Part shown: positions 61,283-64,000 of the stretch, piece by piece
Numbering within the stretch: position 1 is the first letter of the stretch
Layout: each line of letters begins with the position of its first letter
Source: Thiohalomonas sp041685045
GTDB taxonomy: Bacteria; Pseudomonadota; Gammaproteobacteria; Thiohalomonadales; Thiohalomonadaceae
Length of the DNA: 64,000 nt
Direction of reading: 5' to 3'
Assembly (NCBI GenBank): GCA_041685045.1
Contig: JAWLGP010000005.1
Coordinates: 1 to 64,000, forward strand
Notes under the pieces: generated by a model
What the model was told of the DNA's origin: nothing
The model's input: only the letters and a program-made list of their open reading frames with translations
The model's database searches: none
Position numbers and translations under genes: made by a program

Positions 61283-62962
61283 TCAGGATGTGTTCGCGGG
61301 TGCTGCCGAAAAGGCCGGCGTCGGCAACGGAGTGATCGAGAACAGTTGGAAGTAGGGGGAGTCGATCCGAAGCCGCATGAACTGCAGCGGATAACTTACC
61401 CCGCTGACCGTGGCCGAGAGGTTGTGCCGCACCTGGGAAGGCAGTTTGGGAACGGCCAGCACCGGCCCCCCGTCACCCAAACGACCGAGCACCGCCGGCA
61501 GGCGGACCGATGGCCGGTCGGGACTGGCGGCGACGATCCCCATCGGCTGACAGTCGTAGGCGATCAGCCGGACACCGATACGGAGCTGGCGCTGATCGCC
61601 CTGGATCCAGCGGATGATGCCGGCGTGCCAGTGGTCGCGGCGGCTTCTGATTCCAATGAGATCACCGCCGCGAATGGTGAGCGCCGCGACGCTCTCGGCA
61701 CGCAGGCAAACGCCACTGGCGCTGATGTCCTCGATATGGACCGGCAGGGGGTGATAGACCCGGTTGCGCTCGATCGCGTTCCACCTCTGCTGTTGTTGCG
61801 AACTGTGCTTTGTGCCGGCGGAAGAGGGGTCGAAGTAGACGCTATCCCAGATATCCCTCTCGCCCGGCGATGCCGCCGGGTTTGCTCCGGCCGATGCGCC
61901 CAAGCTCAACCCGCTTTGTGCAGAGACCTCCTCTTCGGGCAGTTCAGACAGATCGGTGGGGGCGAGTAGATAATTGAGCGCGCCGATGCCGATAATGGCG
62001 ACACTGTCCTTGCCGCCCAACTTTCTTTCGTGACGCCTCGCCGGCGGTTTGCACCAGGACTCGTTGAGGGTGCGCACCAGCGACTCCGACAGGGTGAACC
62101 GGGCTCCGTTCACCTTGATCACCAACCCCGTTCCCTTTTGCGTCTTTCTGAATGCGGCCGCGATCCGCCGGAAGTCGAGCCGCAGGCGCATGCGCCGGTC
62201 GGGAGTGGTATCGGTGGCAAGTGCCGCCGGGAAAGGCGGGGCGTCGCGCATCAGATCCACGCACCACTCCTCCTCGCCGGTCGCTGGCCGGAGTCGTAGC
62301 AGGCTCGCCCAGTGGGGCAGGGTTGACGTCAGCAGGTCCAGTTCGGATCGGGTGAGCTGTTGGACGGGTGCCAGGGCTTCCAGCAGCAGTTCAGCATAGC
62401 TGTTCGCCACGCGGGTCCGGCGCAGTTGCGGTGCCGGTCCGTCGATACGGCTGCGTTCATGGCCGCGCTGCCGCACCAGGCGGTAGAGGTCGTGGACTGC
62501 CCGCCATGTCTCCGCCGGCAGCGGGATGCCGACCAGGCGGTGCTGCATGATAAAGGGTGCATACAAAGCCAGCTGTCGCTGGGTTGCCAACAGGCCACGG
62601 TCCCGGCCCAGTCGGCGCCAGATCCAGGATTGGCCGGCAGTCCGCACCCGTTCGTACTCGTTGATCGCTGTCTGGATGAGCTGGGTCGAGCGATATGCAA
62701 GTGCATGCACGTTTGCCGAGATCGGGAACGGTTGGCTGGCGAGACGACGGGTGAAGTCTTCCAGTGTCAGGCGCAGCGGTCCGAACGCCGCCTCGAGGAT
62801 GTCCAACCGGGAGGCCGGTGTCAGTTTGACCTGATCCAGGCTGTTGAGCGTTGTGGCGAGCTGTTGTGCGAGCGCGTTGATATTCGCCAGCGGCAGTTCG
62901 GCCGACCACTGCTTGAGGCGACGGGCGCTCGGGTCATTGAGGAGATATTCCAGTGCTGCCAT
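61283..62962 (-). CDS. Large protein with a C-terminal PilZ-like domain
   Basis: The 559-aa cytoplasmic protein is mostly helical in residues 1-310 (for example QPFPISANVHALAYRSTQLIQTAINEYERVR). A PilZ-like beta region follows around 395-470, with VHIEDISASGVCLRAESVAALTIRGGDLIGIRSRRDHWHAGIIRWIQGDQRQLRIGVRLI. DISASGVCL resembles the second c-di-GMP contact motif, but the preceding RxxxR is not clear, so ligand binding is uncertain. It converges with the slipin gene. Confidence 0.7.
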   Translation of the reverse strand: MAALEYLLNDPSARRLKQWSAELPLANINALAQQLATTLNSLDQVKLTPASRLDILEAAFGPLRLTLEDFTRRLASQPFPISANVHALAYRSTQLIQTAINEYERVRTAGQSWIWRRLGRDRGLLATQRQLALYAPFIMQHRLVGIPLPAETWRAVHDLYRLVRQRGHERSRIDGPAPQLRRTRVANSYAELLLEALAPVQQLTRSELDLLTSTLPHWASLLRLRPATGEEEWCVDLMRDAPPFPAALATDTTPDRRMRLRLDFRRIAAAFRKTQKGTGLVIKVNGARFTLSESLVRTLNESWCKPPARRHERKLGGKDSVAIIGIGALNYLLAPTDLSELPEEEVSAQSGLSLGASAGANPAASPGERDIWDSVYFDPSSAGTKHSSQQQQRWNAIERNRVYHPLPVHIEDISASGVCLRAESVAALTIRGGDLIGIRSRRDHWHAGIIRWIQGDQRQLRIGVRLIAYDCQPMGIVAASPDRPSVRLPAVLGRLGDGGPVLAVPKLPSQVRHNLSATVSGVSYPLQFMRLRIDSPYFQLFSITPLPTPAFSAAPANTS

Positions 62963-63229
62963 GACGGTTACTCCCTAACCATTTTTTGCCTACATTATCT
63001 CTTTGCTGATGAAGGCGACAAGGCGGGGATGAAGGCGCCGCCAGGCGGCTGGCAAGGAACGTTGGCGCCCCGTTGAGCCTAGTGGCATTCAACAATTTAA
63101 GTTTTTTCCGTGACTTACAACAAAGGACCCATTTGCGGAGGGTTAAGAAAGAAACGCCGTTTTCCATGCTGTCGTGGCCTGAAAAATTCGGTCAATCCTA
63201 AAAAACAGGACGATCTGACAAAAGTCGAA
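62963..63229. other. Intergenic region without a visible gene
   Basis: There are 267 bases between the PilZ-like gene and the end of the RtcB fragment. The strand is AT-richer than its surroundings (for example TTAAGTTTTTTCCG). It probably holds the promoter of the PilZ-like gene on the minus strand. I see no clear RNA or repeat. Confidence 0.5.

Positions 63230-64000
<771 letters not shown>

Overview
The window is about 64 kb of GC-rich DNA with dense, mostly short-spaced operons on both strands. Gene content and order (miaB-phoH-ybeY-corC-lnt, divergent tesA and ybbA/ybbP, DUF2835, RssA, a NfeD-slipin pair) indicate a gammaproteobacterium, probably an environmental, Chromatiales-like lineage. 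That placement is inferred from family memory; no search was run. No rRNA, tRNA, CRISPR array or phage module is visible. Intergenic regions are unusually rich in short dispersed and inverted repeats of at least seven kinds.

Layout. 1-5.1 kb: the TPR tail of a regulator cut by the window edge, TesA, and a YbbA/YbbP-type ABC exporter. 5.1-13.4 kb: an 88-bp tandem repeat, then YihY-type and SirB2-type membrane proteins, a CPA2 antiporter, a Na/phosphate symporter, a membrane thioredoxin, a lysophospholipase-like lipoprotein and a polyphosphate:AMP phosphotransferase. 13.6-24.1 kb: a small lipoprotein, then twelve tightly overlapping minus-strand genes forming an aryl-polyene/xanthomonadin-like pathway (ACP, membrane protein, AMP ligase, two hotdog dehydratases, acyltransferase, LolA-like carrier, MMPL exporter, ketosynthase, chain-length factor, ketoreductase, glycosyltransferase). 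24.2-33.3 kb: YdcF, an alpha/beta hydrolase with a beta-helix-like tail, a Cys-rich unknown, a Sel1 protein, the remains of a PadR-type repressor in front of an RND efflux pair, and a TauE exporter. 33.3-36 kb: a 901-aa protein joining an LspA-like membrane domain to a divergent class III cyclase domain. 36-41.2 kb: an ammonium transporter with putative NtrC/sigma-54 sites, and an MCE lipid-transport operon whose ATPase has lost most catalytic motifs.

41.2-47.5 kb: a HigBA module, a MITE-like element and the miaB-phoH-ybeY-corC-lnt operon. 47.5-57.9 kb: a chemotaxis receptor with a FliA-type promoter, a zinc-ribbon protein, MazG, a LepB/double-thioredoxin pair, RssA, small conserved proteins, a D-2-hydroxyacid dehydrogenase and a thioredoxin-HEAT protein, separated by five paired arrays of an AACAGGATT-type repeat. 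57.9-64 kb: a metallo-beta-lactamase-fold hydrolase, NfeD and slipin, a PilZ-like protein, and the C-terminal part of an RtcB ligase behind an in-frame amber codon.

The most interesting items are the LspA-like/cyclase fusion, the degenerate MlaF-like subunit inside an otherwise intact MCE operon, the compact polyene-like cluster, the collapsed PadR gene upstream of RND efflux, and the nested repeat elements.
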